In this document: piece after piece, positions 8,403 to 16,884 of the stretch
Position numbering within the stretch: position 1 is the stretch's first letter
Layout: each line of letters opens with the position of its first letter
Assembly: GCF_011634835.1 (NCBI RefSeq)
Contig: NZ_SIRP01000001.1
Span: 2,601,355-2,665,354 of the forward strand
Direction of reading: 5' to 3'
From: Isoptericola sp. BMS4
Lineage (GTDB): Bacteria; Actinomycetota; Actinomycetes; Actinomycetales; Cellulomonadaceae
Length of the DNA: 64,000 nt
Made by a program: the position numbers and the translations under genes
Notes under the pieces: generated by a model
The model's input: the letters and a program-made list of their open reading frames with translations, nothing else
The model's database searches: none
What the model was told of the DNA's origin: nothing

Positions 8403-8443
8403 TCGTTCTATATTCGAACGAGGCGTTCTACTATTGTTCAATG
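8403..8443. promoter_or_regulatory. Putative IclR operators in the divergent promoter region
   Basis: TCGTTC (8403-8408) and GAACGA (8416-8421) form a perfect inverted repeat with a 7-nt AT-rich spacer. The half-motif CGTTCTA is repeated 20 bp on (8404-8410 and 8424-8430), followed by a weaker GTTCAA mirror. This patch is much more AT-rich than its surroundings and lies between the divergent monooxygenase and IclR genes, as expected for a bidirectional control region with binding sites about two helical turns apart. Confidence 0.55.
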
Positions 8444-8508
8444 TAGCCCATGTCCGGGGAATCCCTCAACGGTGCCTCCGGGATGGATGCCCCCACCGGA
8501 GGACGACG

Positions 8509-9216
8509 ATGACCGAGCAGGCCCGTGGAGGCGCCGTGTCCCAGACGCTCAGCCGCGGCATCCGCGTGCTCGAGATCCTGGCCGACGCAGGCGAGCCGCT
8601 GACCATCGACGGCGTGGCGCAGGCCCTGGGCGTCCACCGGTCGATCGCGTACCGGCTCCTGCGGACCCTCGAGCACCACGGGCTCGTCGTGCGCGACGCG
8701 AACGGGCGCGTGACGCTCGGCCCGCGCATGGCCGCGCTCGCCGCCGGCGTCGCGCACGACCTGCAGGCCGAGGCGCTGCCGGAGCTGACCGCCGTCGCCA
8801 ACGAGCTGGGGATGACGTGCTTCCTGGCGGTGCTCGACCACGACGAGTGCGTGACCCTGGTGAGCGTCGAGCCGCGGCACGCCGTCGCGCCCGTGGCGCA
8901 GCGGCCGGGCACCCGCCACCCGGTCACGGCCGGCGCACCGGGCAAGGCGATCCTGTCCCTGCTGCCCCCGGCGCAGTGGCCGGCGGCGTCGCCGGACGCC
9001 GCCCGCGCCGTGGCCGAGGCGGCGGCACGCGGCTACGCAACCAGCCACGACGAGGTGATCCCGAGCCTGCGGTCCGTCGCCGTGCCGCTGGCGGTGCGCG
9101 GACGGGGCCCCGCGGCGCTCGCCGTCGTGCACGTGTCGGGGGACGCCGACGACGCCCGGATCGCGGAGCGCCTCACCCGGTCGGCCCGCGCCGTGCGGGA
9201 CGCGCTCGGCGGCTGA
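8509..9216 (+). CDS. IclR family transcriptional regulator
   Basis: 235-aa regulator. The N-terminal winged helix-turn-helix (about residues 12-62; LSRGIRVLEILADAGEPLTI, GVHRSIAYRLLRTLEHHG) is followed by the IclR ligand-binding domain (about 75-235), including the CFLAVLDHDECVTLVSVEP strand and the VPLAVRGRGPAALAV region. The ATG is chosen for the GGAGG 6 nt upstream. Its divergent partner is the aromatic monooxygenase, and IclR proteins commonly control such genes (PobR, PcaR), so a role as activator or repressor of that gene is likely. Confidence 0.85.
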   Translation: MTEQARGGAVSQTLSRGIRVLEILADAGEPLTIDGVAQALGVHRSIAYRLLRTLEHHGLVVRDANGRVTLGPRMAALAAGVAHDLQAEALPELTAVANELGMTCFLAVLDHDECVTLVSVEPRHAVAPVAQRPGTRHPVTAGAPGKAILSLLPPAQWPAASPDAARAVAEAAARGYATSHDEVIPSLRSVAVPLAVRGRGPAALAVVHVSGDADDARIAERLTRSARAVRDALGG

Positions 9217-9280
9217 ACGCCCTCCCGGAGCGCCGGACACCCCTCCCCGGCGCGGCGACGGCGTAGTACGCTGAGGCGGA

Positions 9281-9290
9281 TCGTATACGA
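9281..9290. promoter_or_regulatory. Perfect palindrome upstream of the AraC gene
   Basis: TCGTATACGA is a perfect 10-bp palindrome 35 bp before the AraC start. It stands out in GC-rich sequence and may be a regulator half-site pair or part of the promoter. Short, so weak evidence. Confidence 0.3.
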
Positions 9291-9324
9291 AGACGTCGAC
9301 GAATCCGAGAAGTGGGGTGAAGCC

Positions 9325-10296
9325 ATGCCGGCCCTCCTCCGACCCGACGGCGCCGCCACGGCGCCGGCGCAGCCTGTGCAGACCGCCGCCCACGGCATCA
9401 GCGAGTTCCGTGCTGCCGTGGACGCGTCCTTCGTGCCCCTGCACGTCACGAGCCACCGGCCCGACCACTTCCGCGGCGTCCTGCGCGCGACGGTCGTCGA
9501 CGACGTCCACGTCACCGAGCTGCGCGCCACGCCGCACGCCGTCGAGCGCACCCCCGAGCTCGTGGCCCGCGACGACCGCCCCTTCCTCAAGGTCAGCCTC
9601 ATGCTGGCCGGCAGCGCCCTCCTCGTCCAGGACGGACGGGAGGCCGTGCTCTCCCCCGGCGACCTCGCCGTGTACGACACGGGCCGGCCCTACTCGCTCG
9701 AGTTCGACGAGAACATCCGCACCACCGTCCTGATGTTCCCGCGGCACGCCCTCGGCGTCCCGCCCGGCCTCGTCGACGGCCTCACCGCCGTCCGGGTGCC
9801 CGGGTCGCACGGACCCGGCTCGATGGTCTCGCCCTACCTCGCCCACCTGGCGGCAAACCTCGACCAGCTCGGCGGGACCACCGGCGAGCGGCTCGTGCGC
9901 TCGGCCGTGGACCTCGTCTCGACCGTCCTCATGGGCGAGCTCGGCCTGGAGGCGGACGCCGAGGACCCGCACCGCGTGCTCGTGCAGCGCATCCACCGGT
10001 ACATCGACCGGAACCTCGCCTCCCCCGACCTCTCGCCGGGGACGATCGCCGCGGCGCACTTCATCTCGACGCGGCACCTGCACGGGCTGTTCCACGACCG
10101 CGGCACGACCGTCTCGACCTGGATCCGCGAGCGCCGGCTGGAGCAGTGCCGCCGCTCCCTCGCCGACCCGTCCCAGCAGGACCGGCCGGTGGCCGCGATC
10201 GCCGCCCGCTGGGGGTTCGTCGACGCCGCCCACTTCAGCCGCACGTTCAAGGCCGCGTACGGCGTCTCGCCCAGCCGGTACCGCACCACGCACTGA
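9325..10296 (+). CDS. AraC family regulator
   Basis: 323-aa regulator with an N-terminal cupin-like sensing domain of the AraC_binding_2 type (about residues 40-190; KVSLMLAGSALLVQDGREAVLSPGDLAVYD in two parts) and a C-terminal double helix-turn-helix (about 220-320) ending in the hallmark FSRTFKAAYGVSPSRYR. The domain layout is that of FeaR, the E. coli tyramine/phenylethylamine regulator, and of other aromatic-catabolism AraC proteins, which fits the surrounding amine and aromatic genes. The ATG follows GGGGTGAAGCC. It is convergent with the SDR genes, only 14 bp apart. The target genes are unknown. Confidence 0.82.
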   Translation: MPALLRPDGAATAPAQPVQTAAHGISEFRAAVDASFVPLHVTSHRPDHFRGVLRATVVDDVHVTELRATPHAVERTPELVARDDRPFLKVSLMLAGSALLVQDGREAVLSPGDLAVYDTGRPYSLEFDENIRTTVLMFPRHALGVPPGLVDGLTAVRVPGSHGPGSMVSPYLAHLAANLDQLGGTTGERLVRSAVDLVSTVLMGELGLEADAEDPHRVLVQRIHRYIDRNLASPDLSPGTIAAAHFISTRHLHGLFHDRGTTVSTWIRERRLEQCRRSLADPSQQDRPVAAIAARWGFVDAAHFSRTFKAAYGVSPSRYRTTH

Positions 10297-10310
10297 GCCC
10301 CGGGCGGGGC

Positions 10311-11126
10311 CTACCCGTCCGCGGCGTGGTCGAACGCGAGCGTGGGCAGGTCGACGACGTGCGCCCCGCCGTCGGCGACGAGCACCGCGCCCGTGACGTA
10401 CGCCGACTCCGCCGAGCCGAGGAACCGCACGATCGACGCGATCTCCGCCGGCTCGGCGGGCCGGCGCAGCGGCACGTCGCGCGTCACGGTGGCGTACCCG
10501 TCCTCGCGGGAGGCGAGACCGGCCTGCTCGGCCAGCTCGTCCATCTCGCCGTCGGCCATGGGCGTGCGCACCCACCCCGGGCAGACGGCGTTGACCCGCA
10601 CGCCGCGCGTGCCGTAGTCGCGGGCGAGAGTGCGGGTGAGGCCGATGAGCGCGTGCTTGCCCACCGTGTACCCGGCCACGGCCGGGCCGGCGGCCAGCCC
10701 GGCCAGCGACGACACGACGACGATCTGCCCCCGCGTCTCCATCAGGTCCGGCAGGCACTCGCGCGCCGTGGTGAACGCGGTGGTGAGGTTGGCGCGCAGC
10801 GACGCGTCCCACGCGGCGTCGTCCGTGTCCAGCACGGCGGCGAAGCCGTGCCCGCCGGCGTTGGCGACGAGCACGTCGAGGCGCCCGAAGCGCTCGCGGA
10901 CCTTGCTCACCGCCGCGCGCACCGAGGCCGCGTCCGCCGCGTCGGCGACGACGGGCAGCGCACCCGTGGCCTCCGCGACCCGCTCCAGCGGCTCCGGCCG
11001 GCGGCCGAGCACCGCGACGTGCGCGCCCTCCGCGGCGAACCGCTCCGCCACCGCCGCCCCGATGCCGGTGCCGCCGCCGGTGACGACGACGACCCTGCCC
11101 TCCACGCTCGCTCCTGCGAATCCCAT
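10311..11126 (-). CDS. Short-chain dehydrogenase/reductase
   Basis: 271-aa classical SDR. It has the cofactor motif TGGGTGIG (16-23), NAG (89-91) and a catalytic triad of Ser140, Tyr153 and Lys157 (AGYTVGK), with CPGWVRTPM after it. The residues after beta-2 (LGRRPE) carry arginines at the position that favours NADP(H), so NADP dependence is possible. The start is preceded by GAGAGG. It is the second gene of a two-SDR operon transcribed towards the AraC gene. The substrate is unknown; a hydroxy-acid or alcohol intermediate of aromatic breakdown is a reasonable expectation. Confidence 0.82.
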   Translation of the reverse strand: MGFAGASVEGRVVVVTGGGTGIGAAVAERFAAEGAHVAVLGRRPEPLERVAEATGALPVVADAADAASVRAAVSKVRERFGRLDVLVANAGGHGFAAVLDTDDAAWDASLRANLTTAFTTARECLPDLMETRGQIVVVSSLAGLAAGPAVAGYTVGKHALIGLTRTLARDYGTRGVRVNAVCPGWVRTPMADGEMDELAEQAGLASREDGYATVTRDVPLRRPAEPAEIASIVRFLGSAESAYVTGAVLVADGGAHVVDLPTLAFDHAADG

Positions 11127-11147
11127 GCGTCATCCTCTCTCGTCGTG

Positions 11148-11888
11148 TCAGGCCGGGAACCCGGACCGCGCCCCGTACCCGAAGTCGCTGAGGAGCGCCG
11201 TGCCGTTGATGGCGCGGGCCCGCGGCGAGCACAGGAACGCGACGATCGCGGCCGCCTCGTCGGGCGTCTGGACCGGGTAGCCGGCGTCGTCGAACCCGCC
11301 GACGCCGAGGTCGCCCCGGCTCATCGGGGTGTCGACGACGGACGGGCACACGGCCGTCACCCGCACGCCGTCCGGCGCGAGGTCGACGGCGGCCGCCCGC
11401 GCCAGCTGGAGCACCGCGGCCTTGGACGCGCAGTACGGCGCCATTCCCGGGGCGGCGACCAGCGCCGAGTCGCTGGCGACGAGCACGACGGCCGGGTCCC
11501 GGCCGGCGCGCAGCAGCGGCACCGTCGCGCGCAGCAGCAGGAAGCTACCGGTCGCGTTGACGTCGAGCACCTCGCGCCACTGCGCGGGCGTCACCTCGTC
11601 GACGAGCGAGCCGACCGGCCCCGACACCCCGGCGCAGCCGACGACGACGTCGAGGCCGCCGAAGCGCCGGGCGCCGGCCGCCACCGCGGCCGCCACGGCG
11701 TCCGCGTCGGTGACGTCGGCCTCGACCGCGAGCACGTGGTCGACGGGCAGCCCTTCGACGTCCGGCAGGTGCCGGTCGACGAGGACGACGTCGCAGCCCT
11801 CGGCCAGGAGCGTCGCCGCGACGGCGCGCCCGATGCCGCCGGCCGCTCCCGTGACGAGCGCGGTGCGTCCCGCGAGCCCCAGGTCCAT
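11148..11888 (-). CDS. Short-chain dehydrogenase/reductase with a variant NAG motif
   Basis: 246-aa SDR, first gene of the pair. TGAAGGIG (13-20) binds the nucleotide, and Asp38 after beta-2 (LVDRH) suggests NAD(H). Ser139, Tyr152 and Lys156 form the catalytic set (YCASK). The usual NNAG structural motif reads GCAG here (84-87), so the conserved Asn is replaced by Cys, while Asn111 of the tetrad is kept. Start supported by GGGAGG 7 nt upstream. 21 bp separate it from the next SDR. It diverges from the APC permease, with a palindrome in between that could control both directions. Confidence 0.82.
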   Translation of the reverse strand: MDLGLAGRTALVTGAAGGIGRAVAATLLAEGCDVVLVDRHLPDVEGLPVDHVLAVEADVTDADAVAAAVAAGARRFGGLDVVVGCAGVSGPVGSLVDEVTPAQWREVLDVNATGSFLLLRATVPLLRAGRDPAVVLVASDSALVAAPGMAPYCASKAAVLQLARAAAVDLAPDGVRVTAVCPSVVDTPMSRGDLGVGGFDDAGYPVQTPDEAAAIVAFLCSPRARAINGTALLSDFGYGARSGFPA

Positions 11889-12042
11889 GCGTGCGCCTCC
11901 CCGTGTCCGCGGGCGGCCTCGGTGCAGCCCTGCCGCCATCGTGCGCCACCGCCCTGCCCGGACGGAGCGGCCCGCCGGCGGGCCTGCGCTCGCGCAACAG
12001 GGCCGTGCGCTGTGCAGCAAGCCCGCCCCGGTCGGCCCGGCG

Positions 12043-12061
12043 AACAATCGACTCGATCGTT
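12043..12061. promoter_or_regulatory. Putative operator between SDR operon and APC permease
   Basis: AACAATCGA-C-TCGATCGTT is a 19-bp palindrome with 8 of 9 arm positions matching. It lies 30 bp before the permease start and about 155 bp upstream of the divergent SDR gene. Symmetry and location suggest the site of a dimeric regulator; the IclR or AraC protein encoded nearby are candidates, without direct evidence. Confidence 0.45.
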
Positions 12062-12090
12062 GGACCACCGCTGGCGAAGGGGCCACCACT

Positions 12091-13536
12091 ATGAGTACCG
12101 CAACAGCCGAGACCACCGGCCTGCGGCGCAACGCGCTCGGCGTCGCCGCCATCGTGTTCCTCGTGCTGGCGGCGGTCGCGCCGCTGACCGGCATCGTCGT
12201 GGTCGCCTCGCTCGCGATCGCGCTCGGCAACGGCGGCGGCACGCCGATGTCGTTCTTCTTCGTCGCGCTCATCCTGCTGCTGTTCGCCGTCGGGTACGCG
12301 CAGATGTCCAAGCTGCTGGTCAGCGCGGGCGGCTTCTACGCGTTCGTCGTCAAGGGCCTCGGCCGCACCGGCGGGCTCGTCGCCGGCTTCGTCGCGACGA
12401 TCGGCTACAACTTCTTCGTGGCCGGCACCATCGGCACCAGCGGCTTCTTCACGCAGACGATCATGGCCGACCTCACGGGCATCGACCTGCACTGGTACGT
12501 GTGGGGGCTCGTCTCCATCGTGGCCTGCTTCGTCATGGCGCGGACCGGCGTCGACTTCAGCTCCAAGATCCTCGGGGTCGCCCTGGTGCTCGAGGTGCTC
12601 ATGCTCGTGGTCTTCGACATCTCCGTGCTGGTGCAGACCGGCTACGACACGAGCGCGTTCAGCGCCGAGTCGGTGTTCTCCGGCTCCCTGCCGATCGGCC
12701 TGCTGCTGGCCGCCACCGGGTTCCTCGGGTTCGAGGCGACGGCGCTGTTCAGCGAGGAGGCGCGCGACCCGAAGCGCACCATCCCCCGCGCCACCTACAC
12801 CGCGATCACCGCGATCGGCGTCATCCTGGGCGTCACCACCTGGGCCGTGGTGAGCGCCACCGGCGTCGAGCAGGCGCAGCAGTCCGCCCTCGACCACCTC
12901 GCGGCCGGCGACCTCGTGTTCTCCCTGTCGCAGACCTACCTGGGCGGCCCGCTCACCACGCTGATGGAGGTGCTGCTGCTGGTCAGCCTCTTCGCGGCCA
13001 TGCTCGCGTTCCACAACTCCGCCACCCGCTACCTCTACTCCCTCGGCCGCGCCCGGGTGCTGCCCCGCGTGCTCGCGCGCACCCGCGACAACGGTTCACC
13101 GCAGCTCGCGGGTGCGGTGCAGGCGGTCTTCGCCGCGGCGGTGGCCGGGCTGTTCGCCGTCTCCGGCGCCGACCCGATCGGGTCCCTCGTGCCCTCCATG
13201 ATCGGGTTCGGCACCCTCAGCGTGCTCGTGCTCCAGGGACTCGCGGCGCTGTCGATCGTGGTGCACTTCCGCCGGGCCCGCGACCCGCGCGTCTGGAGCA
13301 CGCTGGTGGCGCCGGGCATCGGCTTCCTCGGGCTGCTGTGGATCGTCGTGATGGCGATCGCGAACTTCGACATCGTGGCGGGCTCCGACGCCCTCGCCGT
13401 CCGGATGCTGCCGCTGCTGCTGGTCGTCGCGCTCGTGGGTGGCGTCGCCTACGCCGCCTACCTGCGGCGCCGGCGCCCGGAGGTCTACCAGGGGCTGTCC
13501 GACGACCTCGAGCGGTTCAACGTGCACGCGCACTGA
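12091..13536 (+). CDS. APC family permease
   Basis: 481-aa membrane protein with about 12 helices, a paralogue of the permease at 2772-4217 by length and motifs. It shows IVFLVLAAVAPLTGIVVV in helix 1, the FLGFEATALFSEEARDPKRT motif, and an RYLYSLGRARVLPRVL segment shared with APC amine/amino-acid carriers. ATG with AAGG upstream. It is transcribed alone and diverges from two SDR genes, so it probably imports the compound those enzymes act on. An amine, amino acid or aromatic acid is possible. Confidence 0.83.
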   Translation: MSTATAETTGLRRNALGVAAIVFLVLAAVAPLTGIVVVASLAIALGNGGGTPMSFFFVALILLLFAVGYAQMSKLLVSAGGFYAFVVKGLGRTGGLVAGFVATIGYNFFVAGTIGTSGFFTQTIMADLTGIDLHWYVWGLVSIVACFVMARTGVDFSSKILGVALVLEVLMLVVFDISVLVQTGYDTSAFSAESVFSGSLPIGLLLAATGFLGFEATALFSEEARDPKRTIPRATYTAITAIGVILGVTTWAVVSATGVEQAQQSALDHLAAGDLVFSLSQTYLGGPLTTLMEVLLLVSLFAAMLAFHNSATRYLYSLGRARVLPRVLARTRDNGSPQLAGAVQAVFAAAVAGLFAVSGADPIGSLVPSMIGFGTLSVLVLQGLAALSIVVHFRRARDPRVWSTLVAPGIGFLGLLWIVVMAIANFDIVAGSDALAVRMLPLLLVVALVGGVAYAAYLRRRRPEVYQGLSDDLERFNVHAH

Positions 13537-13617
13537 CCGGGGCGACGACGAGGCCCGGGCCGGGCGACGTGCATCGACCAGACGGGATGCAGTGTTCGAC
13601 GAGGATCGGTGAGCTGT

Positions 13618-15279
13618 TCACCGGGGTCGCTCGTATCGAGCCCCTCGTCTCTGGCCGACGAGCGTCAGGTCGCCGGCCTCGACAAGCCGCTTCAGCGTCG
13701 CTCGCGCCTGCTCCGGACTCGTCTGGCACAGCTCAGCCGCCTGCCCTCGGCGGATCGATCCATAGGCGTCCACGTAGTCGAGGATCATGCGCTGCTGTTG
13801 GAGTGCATCGGCGCCCTTCACACGGACGTAGGCGTTCCGGTCCTGCGCCAGGTCGTAGAACCGTGCGGTGAGGTGCACCCGACGACTCCGGCCTGTTCCG
13901 CGAGCCTCCAAGATGCCGAGCTCGATGAGCCGGGTCGTGATGGTCCGCACCGTCGGGGGGAGCAGCCCGAGGCTCTCCGCGATCTCGGTACTCGTCGCGG
14001 ATCCCCAAGCCTTGATCTCGTGCACCACCCGCAGTTCGTCGAGGGTCAGCGGTCGTTGGCGGTCGTTCTCCCAGACCTGCAGGAAGCGCACCAGGTCGAG
14101 GTCGGCAGCGCCCAGAGGGACGCTCAGGACGACGGTGTCCGACGTCGTCCGCGAGTAGTCGGGTACCTCACGCCCGGCGCGGAGCTGCTGTTCGAACATC
14201 TCGTTCACGCCCTTGCCCTTGCGATCGACAAGGCCCGCCCGCTTGAAGGCGCCCGCGAGGATCGGGCTTCGCGGTCGTGACTGCTCGAGGACGTTCGCTA
14301 CGGTGACGCCCGGCGGGAAGCCGCCGGGGTTCCCGACGACGAACTCGCTGTCAGAGATCCGCACGCTTGTCGGGCCGAGCGCCGCGTAGTCACGGTGCAC
14401 CAGCGCGTTGGCCACCGATTCGCGACGTGTCTTCTCAGGGATGAGATCCACCTCGATCCGGTGCAGCCCCACGACCAGCTCCGTCGTGTCGTTGCGCTGA
14501 TCGATCAGACTCCAGAGCTCTTCGGCCACCCGCTGCAGAGGTCCGACGATCCGCACGTTCGCGGCCTGCTGCCCGACGCTCATGTCTTGGAAGAGGAACT
14601 CCGCGTTCGGGACCCACCGTGCCACGGCGTCGTCATGACCGAAGAGCAGGATCGCACCCAGGCTCACGGGGGCGTCCCGCGGCACGAGTCCCAAGGCCTT
14701 GAGGATGTCATCGTCGGACAGCGTGCCGAGGTCGTCACCGTTCGCCCGACACCGCGACCGGAACCGGTCGAACTCGGCCGGGTCGAGGTCGTCCATCGTC
14801 GCGCCTCGTGCGGTCGCGGACGCGAAGTCCTGGCCCCGCGTGACCATGCCCAACGAGACGATCTCGTGCGCCGTCATCGGCACGCATCCCGGTTCGCCTG
14901 TCGAGTCGAGCGCCCGCCTGGTGAAGGTCCCCTTCTTGGTGCCGACCGGTCCGGGGTCGGCCCTCGGTACGTCGATGCGAACGACCTCGCGCTCATCGAT
15001 CCACTCGACGGTGACCTGCACGGCGAGAGGCGGCTCGGTGTTGTTCTGAATGAGCGCGGCGACCCTGGCAGGGTCGGTGTGATCGCGGTGCCGATGCCTC
15101 GCCCCCACGATGCGGCCGGCGTTGTCCACCCCGAGCAACAGCACGCCGCCGTCACCGTTCGCAAGACATGCCACGGCCTTCGTCAGGTCCGGGTCGCTGT
15201 AGTCGGACTTGAACTCGGTCATCAGTGTCTCGCCTGCAGCGACCAGAGCTCGTGTGTCCACGAGCCCATAGTTGCGCAT
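13618..15279 (-). CDS. AlbA_2/Schlafen-type putative ATP-binding transcriptional regulator
   Basis: 553-aa protein of the RecG-like/AlbA_2 group. The N-terminal AlbA_2 (Schlafen-type) domain covers about residues 15-140 (LMTEFKSDYSDPD, ACLANGDGGVLLLGVDNAGR). A GHKL-ATPase-like region with RRESVANALVHRDY and VGNPGGFPPGV lies at about 300-380, and the C-terminus holds winged helices (LTLDELRVVHEIKAWG; QAAELCQTSPEQARATLKRL). Such proteins are often annotated as helicase-like or transcriptional regulators; function is generally unproven, and some sit near defence loci. It stands alone between metabolic operons and is possibly acquired. The ATG chosen lies in the loop of an inverted repeat and has no Shine-Dalgarno; MTEFKSDY 57 nt downstream is an alternative start. 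Confidence 0.78.
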   Translation of the reverse strand: MRNYGLVDTRALVAAGETLMTEFKSDYSDPDLTKAVACLANGDGGVLLLGVDNAGRIVGARHRHRDHTDPARVAALIQNNTEPPLAVQVTVEWIDEREVVRIDVPRADPGPVGTKKGTFTRRALDSTGEPGCVPMTAHEIVSLGMVTRGQDFASATARGATMDDLDPAEFDRFRSRCRANGDDLGTLSDDDILKALGLVPRDAPVSLGAILLFGHDDAVARWVPNAEFLFQDMSVGQQAANVRIVGPLQRVAEELWSLIDQRNDTTELVVGLHRIEVDLIPEKTRRESVANALVHRDYAALGPTSVRISDSEFVVGNPGGFPPGVTVANVLEQSRPRSPILAGAFKRAGLVDRKGKGVNEMFEQQLRAGREVPDYSRTTSDTVVLSVPLGAADLDLVRFLQVWENDRQRPLTLDELRVVHEIKAWGSATSTEIAESLGLLPPTVRTITTRLIELGILEARGTGRSRRVHLTARFYDLAQDRNAYVRVKGADALQQQRMILDYVDAYGSIRRGQAAELCQTSPEQARATLKRLVEAGDLTLVGQRRGARYERPR

Positions 15280-15289
15280 AACTATGGGC
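15264..15289 (-). promoter_or_regulatory. Inverted repeat enclosing the start codon of the AlbA_2 gene
   Basis: GCCCATAGTT (15264-15273) and AACTATGGGC (15280-15289) are perfect 10-bp arms around the 6-nt spacer that on the minus strand reads ATGCGC and contains the start codon. A related half-motif CATAACT occurs again at 15316-15322. It could be an autorepressor operator over a leaderless start, or an mRNA hairpin presenting the AUG in its loop. Confidence 0.6.
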
Positions 15290-15408
15290 CGCACAATCTT
15301 GTCGGCGCACGGAACCATAACTTTTGAAACGTATGGCGCGTCAGCCGCGGTCGGGCTTCCCGCTGCGGACGGCTTCTTCGTCCGCCGCCTCACCCCAGAA
15401 CGAGAACA

Positions 15409-15438
15409 CCCCGGGCGACGCCGTTGCGTCGCCCGGGG
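15409..15438 (-). terminator. Terminator of the aldehyde dehydrogenase operon
   Basis: Perfect 13-bp stem (15409-15421 / 15426-15438) with a 4-nt loop, 19 bp after the dehydrogenase stop. On the minus strand it is followed by the T-rich run TGTTCTCGTTCT, giving a convincing intrinsic terminator. Confidence 0.8.
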
Positions 15439-15456
15439 CGAGGGGGCCCGGGGGGC

Positions 15457-16884
15457 TCAGCCGCTGATCACCTGCGGCACGGCGACGGACTTCAGACCCT
15501 CGACGCCGAACTCCAGGCCGTAGCCGGAGCCCTTGACGCCGCCGAACGGGACCATGGGGTGCAGGCCGCCGTGCTGGTTGATCCAGACGGTGCCCGCCTC
15601 CAGCCGGGCGGCGACGCGGCGCGCCTCGTCCCGGTCGGACGACCACACCGACGCCCCGAGCCCGGCGTCGAGCCGGTTGGCGCTCGCGACGGCGTCGTCC
15701 ACGTCCGTGTAGCGGATGACGGGCAGCGCGGGGCCGAACTGCTCGGAGTCCACCAGCGGCACGCCGTCAGTGACGTCCGTGACGATGGTGGTCCGGTAGA
15801 ACAGCTCGCCCAGCTCGGGCGCGGGCTCGCCGCCGGTGACGACCCGGCCGCCGCGCGCCTTCGCGTCGTCCACCAGCCGGCGCACGATGTCGTACTGCTG
15901 GGCGTTCTGCAGCGGGCCGAGCACGGAGTCCTCGTCGAGTCCGCGCCCCATGGGCGTGGCCTCCGCGATCTCGGCGAGCGCTGCGACGACGTCGTCGTGG
16001 ATCGAGTCGTGCACGTAGAGGCGCTTGAGCGCCGCGCACGTCTGCCCGGTGTTGATGAACGCTCCCCAGAACAGGTCCTGCGCGATGGCCTGCGGGTCGG
16101 CGTCGGGAAGGACGATGCCCGCGTCGTTGCCGCCCAGCTCGAGGGTGAGGCGGGCGAGGTTGCCGGCGGAGGACTCGATGATCTTGCGGCCCGTGGCCGT
16201 GGAGCCGGTGAACATGATCTTGTCGACGTCGGGGTGGGCGGCCAGCCCGGCGCCGACCTCGCGCTCCCCGGAGACGGCGGTGAGCACGCCGTCGGGCAGG
16301 ACGTCGTTCAGCACGGCGACCATGGCCAGCACGCTCAGCGGCGTGTGCTCGCTGGGCTTCACCACCACGGTGTTGCCCATGCGCAGCGACGGCGCGATCT
16401 GCCAGATGCCGATCATCAGCGGCCAGTTCCACGGACCGATGGCGCCGACGACCCCGACCGGCCTGTAGACGAGCTCCGCGTGGCCGGTCTCGTCGTCGAC
16501 GAGCACCTCGGGCTCCAGCGGGGTGTCGGCCGCGGTGCGCAGCCAGGTGGCGCAGGCGCCGAGCTCGAACCGGGCGTTCGGGCCGTTCAGCGGCTTGCCC
16601 TGCTCGCGCGAGAGCAGCCGGGCCAGCGGCTCGGCCTGCGCCTCGACCGCGTCGGCGGCCCGGTGCAGCAGCGCGCTGCGACGCTCGTGCCCGAGGGCCG
16701 CCCAGCCGGGCTGCGCGGCGCGGGCGGCCGCGACCGCGGCGTCGAGGTCCGCGACCGTGTGGACGGGCGCCCGGCCGAACACCTCGCGCGTGGCGGCGTC
16801 GAGGATCTCGCGCCCCTCGCCGGCGGGCGCCTGGACGCGGTCGAGCAGCGTGCGCTCGTCGAGAGTCTGGGTGGGTGCGGACAT
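15457..16884 (-). CDS. NAD(P)-dependent aldehyde dehydrogenase
   Basis: 475-aa member of the aldehyde dehydrogenase superfamily. It has PWNWPLMIGIW, the FTGSTATGRKI loop, the general base in LELGGNDAGIV, the nucleophile Cys283 in NTGQTCAALKR, and the C-terminal PFGGVKGSGYGLEFG. The start is MSAPTQTL; the longer upstream reading lacks conservation. It follows the MHS transporter gene by 120 bp on the same strand and is transcribed away from the homoprotocatechuate operon. It could oxidise the aromatic aldehyde made by the monoamine oxidase (for example 4-hydroxyphenylacetaldehyde) to the acid; this is contextual inference, since the fold is used for many aldehydes. Confidence 0.85.
   Translation of the reverse strand: MSAPTQTLDERTLLDRVQAPAGEGREILDAATREVFGRAPVHTVADLDAAVAAARAAQPGWAALGHERRSALLHRAADAVEAQAEPLARLLSREQGKPLNGPNARFELGACATWLRTAADTPLEPEVLVDDETGHAELVYRPVGVVGAIGPWNWPLMIGIWQIAPSLRMGNTVVVKPSEHTPLSVLAMVAVLNDVLPDGVLTAVSGEREVGAGLAAHPDVDKIMFTGSTATGRKIIESSAGNLARLTLELGGNDAGIVLPDADPQAIAQDLFWGAFINTGQTCAALKRLYVHDSIHDDVVAALAEIAEATPMGRGLDEDSVLGPLQNAQQYDIVRRLVDDAKARGGRVVTGGEPAPELGELFYRTTIVTDVTDGVPLVDSEQFGPALPVIRYTDVDDAVASANRLDAGLGASVWSSDRDEARRVAARLEAGTVWINQHGGLHPMVPFGGVKGSGYGLEFGVEGLKSVAVPQVISG

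Noticed and set aside
10146-13871. 1241-codon open frame on the plus strand crossing the AraC, SDR and permease genes
   Set aside because: Arg/Pro/Ala-rich translation with no domain. It is the antisense or out-of-frame shadow of four convincing genes, as expected at very high GC.
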